Assembly: GCA_035437945.1 (NCBI GenBank) | Contig: DAOMZG010000093.1 | Span: forward strand, 1-22,083 | DNA length: 22,083 nt | Direction: 5' to 3' | Origin: UBA9464 sp003445095 | GTDB lineage: Bacteria > Verrucomicrobiota > Verrucomicrobiia > Limisphaerales > UBA9464 | In this document: in pieces, positions 14,021 through 21,987 of the stretch | How positions within the stretch are numbered: position 1 is the first letter of the stretch | Layout of the letters: each line of letters begins with the position of its first letter | The notes under the pieces: generated by a model | Told to the model about the DNA's origin: nothing | Seen by the model: the letters and a program-made list of their open reading frames with translations, nothing else | The model's database searches: none | Position numbers and translations under genes: made by a program

Positions 14021-15418
14021 TCAATCCTCTTTCCCTGCACCTCGTTGCACCACGAAGGTGTAATCCCAGCCTTGGTTCGGACCCTTCTTGGGACGGTTTC
14101 GATACTCCACTCCACCGTCGTCGCGCTCGTCTTCGCCGATACTGTAAACGACATAGCCGTTGGTGAAGGGGCGGTACCGGAGTGGCTGGCCATCGATTGG
14201 GTCGTGGGGAATGGCTTCGAGAACATCAGGCACCAAGGCATTCAAGGACTCGGGGAGTCGTTGGTTGTGGGCGCGACGGTACCGCTCGACCGCACACGCC
14301 ACCGACGCGGCTTCGAGAGTGGCCACGATGCGTCCATCCTTCGCCGATGAATTCGGGAACACAAACGCTCCGGCCAAGGGGAGAAACTGGCGGCTGAGCT
14401 TACGGTTCGCTTCCTCGGCGATTTTGCGGCCGTTGTGCCACCGCTCAGGAAATGGCCGCAGCGCATTCCGCCTTTGATCATCCAGAATCTCGACCACGGC
14501 GGCGTGATCGCGTCGAGTCATCCCACTCGCCGTGTATAACCACAACCGCGCGACCTGCATCATTTCAGAAATCGAGGTTGGGTTCGACGGCCCGAAGCTC
14601 GCCACCACGTTACTGGCCGACAAACCTCGAATGGATTCCACGAGGCACATTTCGCCGAGCAACGCGGTCGCGAAGCTGTGGTTGCTCGCCGAGTGATGGA
14701 AGGCGTATTGAAGTTTCGCCAGCTCAGCGTCGCCGAGCACATCGCGACTCAGCACGTGTTCCGCGGCGCCAATGGTGATGGCATGGCAAGCGATCCCGAC
14801 CAACATCGAAATGATCGTCGGTTCCGTCTTCACGATGTCCCCTAGACGCAGGCCGTCATTCAACGCATGGAAGGCGCGATCCGGCTCGCGACGGTCAGCG
14901 GCCAGATAGGCCTCGAGGGCGAACGCGTTGGCCGTTCGTTTGAGGACCACCAAGTGGGGCAACACCAAATTCATCCCTCCGCCCGACAAGTTAATCGGGA
15001 AACGAGCTCGCGGACGCTGCAACGCAGCATGCAACTCCGTGAACGACTCTTGATTGCCCGAGACGAATTCCATCATCTGTGCCCGGGCCGGCACAGGAAG
15101 TGGGTCGCCTCGCTTCGGCAGCGGTCCGGTGCCAATGAACGGCAAATTTGTGCCGGCGGCGCCGCGAAGGCCTGTAGCTGCGTCGAGCAGCGGTCCGGCG
15201 ATGTTCTGGTCAGCGGGCACCAACGCGTACCACCGATCCAACTCGGCCGGAGTCGTCGGCAATCCTTCGGCACGGAGTTGGTCGAATCGACGCGACGCCT
15301 CGGAGGCACGAGGCGCCAGAAGGAATGCCAACAGCAACAGGGCCGCCGCGATCACGGCCAACCATTTCCAACGTCGGCGTAAGAATCCGGCTGTCTTCTG
15401 AGCAAACATCACCGCCAT
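14021..15418 (-). CDS. Hypothetical membrane-anchored protein with pseudopilin-like C-terminus
   Basis: A 465-residue protein of unknown function. Basic residues and one TM helix at about 18-34 (WLAVIAAALLLLAFLLA) anchor it in the inner membrane with the bulk outside. The central ~300 residues are mostly alpha-helical in character ('FALEAYLAADRREPDRAFHA', 'ALLGEMCLVESIRGL') and match no domain I know. The last ~90 residues ('AVERYRRAHNQRLPESLNAL', 'IPHDPIDGQPLRYRPF', 'GYVVYSIGEDERDDGG') strongly resemble the tail of type II secretion major pseudopilins, including the Pro-x-Asp-Pro and 'YSxGxD' calcium-site-like motif. No type II secretion genes are nearby. Such composite proteins recur in Verrucomicrobia; the job is unknown. 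Confidence 0.72.
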   Translation of the reverse strand: MAVMFAQKTAGFLRRRWKWLAVIAAALLLLAFLLAPRASEASRRFDQLRAEGLPTTPAELDRWYALVPADQNIAGPLLDAATGLRGAAGTNLPFIGTGPLPKRGDPLPVPARAQMMEFVSGNQESFTELHAALQRPRARFPINLSGGGMNLVLPHLVVLKRTANAFALEAYLAADRREPDRAFHALNDGLRLGDIVKTEPTIISMLVGIACHAITIGAAEHVLSRDVLGDAELAKLQYAFHHSASNHSFATALLGEMCLVESIRGLSASNVVASFGPSNPTSISEMMQVARLWLYTASGMTRRDHAAVVEILDDQRRNALRPFPERWHNGRKIAEEANRKLSRQFLPLAGAFVFPNSSAKDGRIVATLEAASVACAVERYRRAHNQRLPESLNALVPDVLEAIPHDPIDGQPLRYRPFTNGYVVYSIGEDERDDGGVEYRNRPKKGPNQGWDYTFVVQRGAGKED

Positions 15419-15463
15419 TGGACGAGCCGGGCGCGATCAGGTCACGCGCAAAAGCCAATCCTA

Positions 15464-15578
15464 TGGAGTGCGGTCGCGGAGCTACCGCTTTGCAACGACG
15501 TGGGAGGAGCGGGTAACGCCCTAATTGCTCATACCCCAGTCCGGCGTAGCTTCGCCAAGCCTTCGCCACCGCACTCCA
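15464..15578. repeat. 115-bp element with 11-bp terminal inverted repeats, REP/MITE-like
   Basis: TGGAGTGCGGT at 15464-15474 is exactly matched in reverse complement by ACCGCACTCCA at 15568-15578. The interior contains ACCGCTTTGC and a secondary GGCGTAGC-type stretch but no coding sequence. Its ends resemble the palindrome at 7916-7951 (CTATGG then GGAGT-CGG). It fills most of the 225-bp gap between divergent genes and so probably lies in the 5' regions of both. Confidence 0.55.
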
Positions 15579-15643
15579 CAATGGTGCAGTCGCCGATTTT
15601 GCTGCCTCCGAAGACCGATCCCGATTTTCATCTCGTTACGCGT

Positions 15644-16561
15644 ATGAAGCTACCTTGGTCCGGAGTCTTTCCTGCGATCACCACCCAAATGCATCGGGAC
15701 GGTTCCCTCGATCTCGACGCCACCGCCGCGCATGCCGAGGTTCTCCTCAATTCAGGCGTTCAGGGCCTCATCTTCCTGGGTTCACTCGGAGAAAACCAAT
15801 CGCTCACTCCGGACGAAAAGCGGCGCGTGCTGGAGGCCATGGTCGCCGCGGTGGACGGCCATGTGCCCGTGCTCAGTGGCGTGGCCGAATCGAGCGTGAA
15901 CGAGGCCGTCCGTTATGTGCGCGACGGCGAGCGGTTGGGGGTAGATGGCTTCATGGTCATGCCGCCCATGATCTACAAATCACCCGACCCCCGGGAATCC
16001 TTGTATCACTTCCGGACTGTCGCACGCGCGACCGGCCTGCCGCTCATGATCTATAACAATCCGATCAGCTACGGACACGATGTCACTCCCGAGTTGTTCG
16101 CGGAATTGGCGAGCCAGAAAAACTTCATCGCCCTTAAGGAAAGCTCGGGGAATCCGCGGCGAATCACCGACGTGCGGCGGGTGTGCGGCGATCGTTATGC
16201 GATCTTCACGGGCGTCGACGACCTGGTGCTGGAGAGCTCGATTCTCGGAATTGATGGTTGGGTCGCCGGAAGCGGGATCGCATTCCCGGCGGAGAACCAG
16301 CATTTCTGGGAACTCACTCGGCAAGAGAAATGGGCTGAGGCTCGTGAGTTGTATCGCTGGTTTACTCCACTGTTGCATCTCGATGTCCATCCCAAGTTTG
16401 TGCAATACATCAAACTCATGGTGCAGGAAGCCGGACTGGGAAAGGAATGGGTTCGCGCTCCGCGATTACCTCTCGTCGGTGCCGAGCGTCACGCTGTGTT
16501 GCAGATCATTCACGAAGGCTTGGCCCAGCGGCCGAAGCTGCCGAAACGAGGGAAGAGTTAG
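15644..16561 (+). CDS. DapA-superfamily lyase, like 1-pyrroline-4-hydroxy-2-carboxylate deaminase
   Basis: A 305-residue class I aldolase-type TIM barrel. Schiff-base Lys165 lies in 'FIALKESSGN' and catalytic Tyr137 in 'LMIYNNPISYG', 28 residues apart as in DHDPS. 'FLGSLGENQSLTPDEK' is the substrate carboxylate loop. Within the superfamily, 'RRITDVRRVCGDRYAIFTG', 'DGWVAGSGIAFPAE', 'YRWFTPLLHLDVHPKFVQ' and 'WVRAPRLPL' match the deaminases of the trans-4-hydroxyproline pathway as I know them, not lysine-pathway DapA. That enzyme yields 2-oxoglutarate semialdehyde and ammonia. No proline racemase/epimerase or semialdehyde dehydrogenase is adjacent, so the substrate is provisional. The frame opens at 15500, but the ATG at 15644 fits the family. 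Its stop abuts the convergent gene with no gap. Confidence 0.85.
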   Translation: MKLPWSGVFPAITTQMHRDGSLDLDATAAHAEVLLNSGVQGLIFLGSLGENQSLTPDEKRRVLEAMVAAVDGHVPVLSGVAESSVNEAVRYVRDGERLGVDGFMVMPPMIYKSPDPRESLYHFRTVARATGLPLMIYNNPISYGHDVTPELFAELASQKNFIALKESSGNPRRITDVRRVCGDRYAIFTGVDDLVLESSILGIDGWVAGSGIAFPAENQHFWELTRQEKWAEARELYRWFTPLLHLDVHPKFVQYIKLMVQEAGLGKEWVRAPRLPLVGAERHAVLQIIHEGLAQRPKLPKRGKS

Positions 16562-17575
16562 TCATTGCTTGGAACTGGCCCTTCGAAACTGGCCTGCCCA
16601 CGCGTCTCGGAATGGGAGCCGCCAAAGCGAACCGAGGATCAAAGAGCGAACCTCGCGGCGACTGATCTTGAGGCGTTGTCCGGGATCCAAGACCGGCCCA
16701 GCCCGTAGTTTTGCCAAAGTTCGGGCACCGATCAGCAACGGCCACGCGCACGCCAGCCTCAGGCGCCGTTGATTCGCGGGCACCGATTCGGTGTAACGCC
16801 AGCCGGCTTCGAGATGTCCCGCTGCTTTGGCGAGCCACGAATCGTAGAGCGGGCGGAGGCGCGGCTCGGTCGCGGGATCTAGCAGGTCCGCCGGCTTCAA
16901 TCCCAGTTCCGTCAGGGCCGGACCGGGCAGATAACAACGCCCGGTCCGCAGATCGCGTGGCAAATCCCGCAGGATGTTGACCAGTTGCAGCCCTTGCCCA
17001 AAGCGAATGCCATCGGCCAGGAAGCAAGCCTCATCTAGTCGCTCGCGTGGAAAAACGTGCCGACGCGTGAGACGCGTCCAGAATTCTCCCACGCAACCAG
17101 CGACCCGATAAGTGTAGTCGTCCAGCTCCGCATCACTGCCCAAGGCTACTGGCGTTTTACCGGTAGTCTTTCCGAAACGCTGCAAATCTAATTCCTGGCC
17201 GCTGGTGATCGTGGCCAGCACTGCGCGGATATCGCATTGATCCGCCGGGGACTGAGTGGGAAGCCATTGAAGCACCGATTCAATCTGCCCAAGGAGTTTT
17301 CGCTCGGCTGGGGGGCCTTGGTGGGGCTGAGCTGCCACCAACGGGGCCAAGTCTAAGCGTTCCTCGCGGTTACCTTCAATTCGGCCTCGAAGCGCCCGGA
17401 GGGCTTGGAGGCGGTCCGCCACGGGAACGAGTTCGGTATCGGCGATGGTATCCGTGGCCCGAGCCAATAGGTAGGCCAAGCCAATCTGCAACCGGACTGT
17501 CCCTGGCAGCACACGGAGGGTTAGGTAAAACGAGCGCGAGGTGTCGCGCAGCAAACGCTGGAGGTCGGGGGTCAC
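16562..17575 (-). CDS. Squalene/phytoene synthase family prenyltransferase (squalene synthase-like)
   Basis: Head-to-head condensation of two prenyl diphosphates, most likely farnesyl diphosphate to squalene. The N-terminus is 'LLRDTSRSFYLTLRVLP' and 'LAYLLARATDTIADTE', with the first Mg-binding DxxxD at residues 42-46. 'YTYRVAGCVGEFW' follows at ~156, and the second aspartate motif 'LVNILRDLPRDL' at ~198-209, then 'GRCYLP'. I start at the GTG at 17575 (337 residues, normal length). The frame reaches a TTG at 17692, but that part is unlike the family and has no ATG. The style resembles eukaryote-type squalene synthase more than HpnC/HpnD or CrtB, by eye. No hopanoid cyclase or carotenoid gene is in the window. 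Confidence 0.85.
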   Translation of the reverse strand: MTPDLQRLLRDTSRSFYLTLRVLPGTVRLQIGLAYLLARATDTIADTELVPVADRLQALRALRGRIEGNREERLDLAPLVAAQPHQGPPAERKLLGQIESVLQWLPTQSPADQCDIRAVLATITSGQELDLQRFGKTTGKTPVALGSDAELDDYTYRVAGCVGEFWTRLTRRHVFPRERLDEACFLADGIRFGQGLQLVNILRDLPRDLRTGRCYLPGPALTELGLKPADLLDPATEPRLRPLYDSWLAKAAGHLEAGWRYTESVPANQRRLRLACAWPLLIGARTLAKLRAGPVLDPGQRLKISRREVRSLILGSLWRLPFRDAWAGQFRRASSKQ

Positions 17576-17778
17576 AAGACTGAAGGTGGGACCCTGGGTT
17601 GCCGAGTTTGGAATTTCGCGATCATGGGAACTCGCCGATCCCTCGGCGGCCGGCAACCTGCCAAAGTTCCTGATAAGAAGTCCAAACTCCAAACTGCAGT
17701 TCAGATTTTTCCGAAACTTGGCTGACCGAACCTGGGTGTTCCTGCCACAATCGGGTCCATCCGAAGAATGGGCCCACG

Positions 17779-18324
17779 ATGACGGATTCGGCCCAGTTTG
17801 AAACGTTCCTGGCCGCCTACCAGGACATGGTGTTCAACACCGCTGCCCGCCTTCTCGCCAACGACGCTGAAGCCGAAGACGTTGCGCAGGAGGTGTTTCT
17901 TCGTGCGTGGAATCATTTCGGAGACTTAGCGGGCAGTCCGACGGCGGGCGGATGGCTGAAAACAGTCACCCGAAACTTATGCCTCAATCATTTGCAACGA
18001 TATCGGGCGCGCTGGAAAACGTTTACCGACCTGGCCCCGGACGACGACCAAGGCGAATCGCGCCCTTTAGACTTTGCCGCACCAGACACTTTGGAAGCGA
18101 CCCTGCTGACGGCCGATCAACGGGAATTGGTCGAACAGGCGCTGGCCAAGCTCCCCGACGATCAGCGGATTGCCTTAGCGTTATACCATTTTGAGGACAT
18201 GGATTATGCGGAGATTGCCACGAAACTCGGGGTGTCGCTCGGGAAGGTTAAAACCGATATCTTCCGTGCGCGCGAAACGTTGCGAAAAAAACTGCAACCA
18301 GCTCGCGATTCCGTGGGTGTTTAG
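17779..18324 (+). CDS. ECF-type RNA polymerase sigma factor
   Basis: A 181-residue sigma factor with only regions 2 and 4. Region 2 covers ~residues 10-75 ('YQDMVFNTAARLLANDAEAE', 'DVAQEVFLRAWNHF', 'WLKTVTRNLCLNHLQRYR'). Region 4 covers ~125-175 ('LPDDQRIALALYHFEDMDYA', 'EIATKLGVSLGKVKTDIFRA', 'RETLRKKL'), the -35-binding helix-turn-helix. The acidic linker between them ('APDDDQGES') is typical. It heads an apparent operon: 13 bp to the next gene, which should be its membrane-bound antagonist. GAAACTT at 17713-17719 resembles an ECF -35 box and could serve autoregulation; I see no convincing matching -10. Confidence 0.92.
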   Translation: MTDSAQFETFLAAYQDMVFNTAARLLANDAEAEDVAQEVFLRAWNHFGDLAGSPTAGGWLKTVTRNLCLNHLQRYRARWKTFTDLAPDDDQGESRPLDFAAPDTLEATLLTADQRELVEQALAKLPDDQRIALALYHFEDMDYAEIATKLGVSLGKVKTDIFRARETLRKKLQPARDSVGV

Positions 18325-18337
18325 TCTGCAGTCCGTT

Positions 18338-18814
18338 ATGAACGAAGGCCGTCAACCTCAGGAACCGCTTGCCGCGTGGGCCGATCACACGCTGAAGCAA
18401 CTGCCACCTCGTCCGGCGCCGAAGACGCTGGCACCTCGGGTACTCGCGGCTTTGGCACGGCAGCGAGCCTTGCCTTGGTACCGTCAGACTTGGTTCCAAT
18501 GGCCTCGACACTTGCAAGTTTTTGCGGGCCTCGTTGCCGCCGCCGTATTCGGGGCAGGAATTTGGTTCCTGATTCCCCACGCGGACACGGTGAGCTTCGA
18601 GTTGGCACGGCAGGCGGCTCAACAATTCGAACCGGTGCGTGAGGTGGGCGTCACCGCGGGGATCCTCAAAACCTTGGGGAGTGCGTTGCTCCTGTTGGTG
18701 AAGAGTCTCAATGGATGGGCGCTGGCGGGCCTTCTCGCCGTGGCGGCGTTTATTTGGTCCACCACACTCGGCCTGGGAACCGCCTGCTGGCGGCTCGCCT
18801 CGGGCTCTCGTTGA
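18338..18814 (+). CDS. Small membrane protein, probable anti-sigma-factor-like partner
   Basis: A 158-residue protein starting 13 bp after the sigma factor stop. The cytoplasmic N-terminus (~1-55) has 'LAAWADHTLKQLPPRPAPKT' and 'LAPRVLAALARQRALPWYRQ', a pattern common to sigma-factor-linked membrane proteins. A TM helix follows at ~61-80 (VFAGLVAAAVFGAGIWFLIP). The C-terminal half has two further hydrophobic stretches ('ILKTLGSALLLLVKSL', 'ALAGLLAVAAFIWSTTLGL'). The zinc-binding HxxxCxxC anti-sigma motif is absent, so function is inferred from position and topology. A longer frame from 18191 overlaps the sigma gene and is less likely than the ATG at 18338. Confidence 0.65.
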   Translation: MNEGRQPQEPLAAWADHTLKQLPPRPAPKTLAPRVLAALARQRALPWYRQTWFQWPRHLQVFAGLVAAAVFGAGIWFLIPHADTVSFELARQAAQQFEPVREVGVTAGILKTLGSALLLLVKSLNGWALAGLLAVAAFIWSTTLGLGTACWRLASGSR

Positions 18815-18833
18815 ATCTTTCGTACTAGGCCCC

Positions 18834-20546
18834 ATGAAGTATTGCTCCCCAATTCTGCGGCTTATCGCTAGTCTCTTGGTCGCCCTGAACAGCACGGTCA
18901 CCTGGAGCCAGGAGCCTCCGGTACCGCCCCCCCCCGTTTCTGCTCCGGATACCTCCGAAGCAGCTAACCCAGTCGAACCGCCGCCCGGCGACGAACCCGA
19001 ATCCAATGAAAGACCCAGCGTAAGATTCGACGTCAGGTTCGGTCCCGATCATGACAATAACGTTCAGATCGGAGTCTCGGTGCATGTCAAAAAAGACGAG
19101 ACGGTGCCAAACGTGGTGGTCATCCAAGCGTCGGCGAAGGTTGACGGCACGGTGGAAGACGATGTCGTCGTCATCGGAGGTGAAGCCGTCATCAACGGCC
19201 ACGTGCGAGGAGACGTGGTCAATGTCGGATCAGGGATTGTGTTGGGGCCGGATGCGCATATCGATGGGAGTGCCATCGGCGTGTTGGGCGGAGTACAAAT
19301 GGGAGCCAACTCAGCCGTGGACGGTGACGTCGTCGGAATCCTGGGAGGCGTCCGTAAAGCCCCGGGAGCGCATGTCGGAGGTACCACCAAAAATATTGCG
19401 CTAGGGGATTGGACTGGCATGGATGGGTTTTCGCTGCCGACCTGGTTAAAGAACACCTTTTCTGAGCTGCTGGTGAAGTTGCGTTTGCTTTCGCTCCGAG
19501 TGGGATGGGTGTGGATCGTGGCCGGCTTGTTCCTCGTTTTGTATGCGCTGCTGACCGTCGGAGCGCCCGGGGCCGTGAATTCCGTGGTGGCGACCCTGTC
19601 CGAACGCCCCGTTACCACGTTCCTCATGGGACTACTCGTCCTACCGCTGGCGGCGTTATGCTCATTGATTCTGGTGGCCACCGGCGTGGGTGTCCTCGTG
19701 GTCCCGTTTCTTTGGGCCGCCGTTTTCTTTGCTGGATTGATTGGCAAAGCGGGCCTCTTGCAGTTCATCGGGGCGGCCTTGAGCCGAGGAGCAAAACACG
19801 ACGTATCGCCACTCGTTGCGTTGCTGATCGGGGCGGTGTTGGTTTCCCTCCTGTATTGGATCCCTTATCTTGGACTGCTCTTCTGGATGACATTCGCGCT
19901 CTGGGCGCTGGGGGCAGCGGTATTGGCTTTATTTGGACGATATCGTAAGGAGGCACCGGCCGGCGTTTCGGCAGTCCCAGCCGCGCCAGTTCCTTTTAGT
20001 CCGTCTTCAGGAATTGTCCCGCAATCCGGCGGCGGAGGCTTAGCATTACCGCTCACTCCCGAACCAGCCGGTGTTGAACTCAAGGCAGTGGTCCCCGAAT
20101 CAGGCACCCCAATCCCGCCCGTTTCCCCCGCGCCGATACCGGCGGCAACCCCTGAAGTCCCCGACGTCTTGCTGCTCCCGCGAGTCGGCTTTCGGGACCG
20201 TTTTTTGGCCACGGTAATCGACTGGGTTCTCCTCGGGATGGTGTTGTCTTGGCTACATTTCCATCGCCTCAATTACATTCTCGCGCTGGCCTATTTCGTG
20301 GGTTTCTGGGTCTGGCGGCACACCACTATCGGGGGACTGCTCTTGCGGCTGCGCGTCGCCCGACTAGATGGTCGGCCGGTCGACGTAGCCACGGCACTCG
20401 TCCGATCACTCGGCGCCCTTTTTGGCGGCTTGGCCCTCGGATTGGGATATTTCTGGTCGGGCTGGGATCCCGAGAAGCAAGGATGGCATGACAAGATCGC
20501 TGGCACAGTGATCGTCAAGGTGCCTAAAACGCAGCCACTGGTTTAG
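18834..20546 (+). CDS. Signal peptide - bactofilin-like repeat - multi-TM - RDD domain fusion protein
   Basis: A 570-residue protein with an unusual order of modules. Residues 1-25 form a signal peptide; ~26-65 are Pro/Glu-rich. Residues ~88-190 form a polymer-forming (bactofilin-like) right-handed helix with regular hexad-like steps ('VDGTVEDDVVVIGGEAVING', 'HVRGDVVNVGSGIVLGPDAH', 'VGILGGVRKAPGAHVGG'). Several TM helices follow at ~222-370 ('VWIVAGLFLVLYALLTVG', 'LVALLIGAVLVSLLYWIPYL'), then a Pro-rich linker (~375-450). An RDD domain closes the protein at ~455-560 ('VGFRDRFLATVIDWVLLGMV', 'HTTIGGLLLRLRVARLDGRP', 'GWHDKIAGTVIV'). The ATG at 18834 gives the signal peptide. It lies 19 bp after the anti-sigma-like gene, so it is probably expressed under the ECF system and may act in envelope stress or transport. 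Confidence 0.82.
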   Translation: MKYCSPILRLIASLLVALNSTVTWSQEPPVPPPPVSAPDTSEAANPVEPPPGDEPESNERPSVRFDVRFGPDHDNNVQIGVSVHVKKDETVPNVVVIQASAKVDGTVEDDVVVIGGEAVINGHVRGDVVNVGSGIVLGPDAHIDGSAIGVLGGVQMGANSAVDGDVVGILGGVRKAPGAHVGGTTKNIALGDWTGMDGFSLPTWLKNTFSELLVKLRLLSLRVGWVWIVAGLFLVLYALLTVGAPGAVNSVVATLSERPVTTFLMGLLVLPLAALCSLILVATGVGVLVVPFLWAAVFFAGLIGKAGLLQFIGAALSRGAKHDVSPLVALLIGAVLVSLLYWIPYLGLLFWMTFALWALGAAVLALFGRYRKEAPAGVSAVPAAPVPFSPSSGIVPQSGGGGLALPLTPEPAGVELKAVVPESGTPIPPVSPAPIPAATPEVPDVLLLPRVGFRDRFLATVIDWVLLGMVLSWLHFHRLNYILALAYFVGFWVWRHTTIGGLLLRLRVARLDGRPVDVATALVRSLGALFGGLALGLGYFWSGWDPEKQGWHDKIAGTVIVKVPKTQPLV

Positions 20547-20583
20547 GCGGACAAGGTCTTGGCGGTCGCTTCAGCACAGTTCC

Positions 20584-21987
20584 GTGTTCCGCTTTTTGGG
20601 CGGCCGTCGCAGAATCAGCTTCTTGAATCCGCCGGCTGCCAGCGCGAACCCCGAACCGACTGTCATTCCGCACGAACTGGCCCCGCTTTATTGGTTCGCC
20701 GCACTCAACGCGTTGTCCTTCCAACCGGTGCTCATGGGCCCGATGATTCTATTTGCCAAATCATTGGGTGCCAGTGCCACGGTCCTGGGAATCTTGGCCG
20801 GAATGATGCCGTTGCTGGTGATGGCTCAATTGCCCGCCGCCCAATTCGTGAATCGCGTGGGTTATCGGCGATTCGTCCTCAGCGGCTGGTCGATCCGGGT
20901 AGGTATCATCTTCCTCATTGCCCTCGTCCCGGTGACGGGTGGATTCCTCGACCCCGCGACGCGGTTGGTGCTCCTCGTTTCGCTCCTGCTCGCCTTCAAT
21001 ATCTCCCGCGGTATTTCGAGCGCCGCCTGGCTGCCCTGGATCACCGAGCTGGTACCCGCGTCCTTGCGCGGACGCCATTTTGCTCGTGATCAATTCTGCA
21101 TGAATGGAGCTAGCATGGTGGCGCTGGCGGTCAGTGGGTTGGTGCTGGGAATCGATGGTGGCCCGTGGCGATTTGCCGCGGTGTTTTTGTTCTCCGCCAT
21201 TACGGGCGTGATCAGCCTCTATTACTTAAAACGCATTCCTGATGCGGCGCCCCCACCCGAACCTGGCGGCGGAATTGGCCCGGTGCCGTGGCGTGAGCTC
21301 GCCGGGCATGTGCCCTTCCGCAAATTGCTGGAAGTGAATATCGCGTGGTCGATTGCCTACGGTGGCCTGACGACCTTTGTAGTGATGTTTCTGCGCAATG
21401 GAGCTGGGTTTGCCGAAGACCGCATCTTATACCTGATGTCCGTTTCTTTCATTGGAGGGGTCGCGTCGCCGTGGTTGGCTGGGCCACGCCTCGCTCGGCT
21501 CGGTAGCAAACCGATGCTCGGCTTCACAATGGGGCTCGGCCTGATCATTGGTATTGGTTGGTGGCTGGCGGCCGGCCGCGTTTTGCCCGCCACCAATTGG
21601 TTAACCGTCCCGATGTTGCTCCTACTGGGCTTAGTGAACGCCCTTTTCTCGGCGGCCAATAACCGGCTCGCCATGGAAATCGTCCCGCCGATCGCCCGGA
21701 ATCACTTCTTCGCCCTTTTTATGGTGGTCTGGCAACTAACGCTCGGACTCTCCCCCGTGCTCTGGGGCTTGTTGCTCGACGTGGTCGGACCGCGCACCGC
21801 AACTCTCTTGGGGTTCGAATGGAATCGGTACAGTCTCTACTTCGGTCTGGTCGCTGTCGCGTTCATCGCCGCCTTCGCCGTGTGCCGACGGCTGGTAGAA
21901 CCCCGTGCCGCCGAGGTCAGCAAGCTCGTCCGCGAACTGATGTTCGAAGAGCCGCGCCGGTGGTGGACGTTCTTCGTGGGCCGGTAG
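20584..21987 (+). CDS. Major facilitator superfamily transporter
   Basis: A 467-residue inner-membrane protein with about 12 hydrophobic segments in two halves around a central loop near residue 220 ('PPPEPGGGIGPVPW'). After TM2 comes the MFS A-motif-like loop 'QFVNRVGYRRFVLSGW', with a counterpart in half two ('LAGPRLARLGSKPMLGFTMG'). The start is a GTG at 20584; no in-frame ATG occurs before the first helix 'LAPLYWFAALNALSFQPVL'. It starts 37 bp after the RDD fusion gene and may share its transcript. The substrate cannot be deduced. Its C-terminal tail is followed by a short possible convergent gene. Confidence 0.87.
   Translation: MFRFLGGRRRISFLNPPAASANPEPTVIPHELAPLYWFAALNALSFQPVLMGPMILFAKSLGASATVLGILAGMMPLLVMAQLPAAQFVNRVGYRRFVLSGWSIRVGIIFLIALVPVTGGFLDPATRLVLLVSLLLAFNISRGISSAAWLPWITELVPASLRGRHFARDQFCMNGASMVALAVSGLVLGIDGGPWRFAAVFLFSAITGVISLYYLKRIPDAAPPPEPGGGIGPVPWRELAGHVPFRKLLEVNIAWSIAYGGLTTFVVMFLRNGAGFAEDRILYLMSVSFIGGVASPWLAGPRLARLGSKPMLGFTMGLGLIIGIGWWLAAGRVLPATNWLTVPMLLLLGLVNALFSAANNRLAMEIVPPIARNHFFALFMVVWQLTLGLSPVLWGLLLDVVGPRTATLLGFEWNRYSLYFGLVAVAFIAAFAVCRRLVEPRAAEVSKLVRELMFEEPRRWWTFFVGR

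Noticed and set aside
13979..14035. tRNA-like impression: GGGTTCAATCC resembling a T-arm with GGGATG upstream
   Set aside because: No acceptor stem, D-arm or anticodon arm pairs correctly, and the T-arm-like part is the end of the minus-strand gene plus its downstream hairpin.
15500..15643. N-terminal extension of the DapA-family lyase
   Set aside because: The extra 48 codons translate part of the 115-bp inverted-repeat element and are not family-like.
18711..18833. N-terminal extension of the RDD fusion gene
   Set aside because: It overlaps the anti-sigma-like gene and would bury the clear signal peptide beginning at 18834.
18248..19006. 252-residue minus-strand frame opposite the sigma operon
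   Set aside because: Shadow of three genes with strong motifs and signal peptide on the plus strand.
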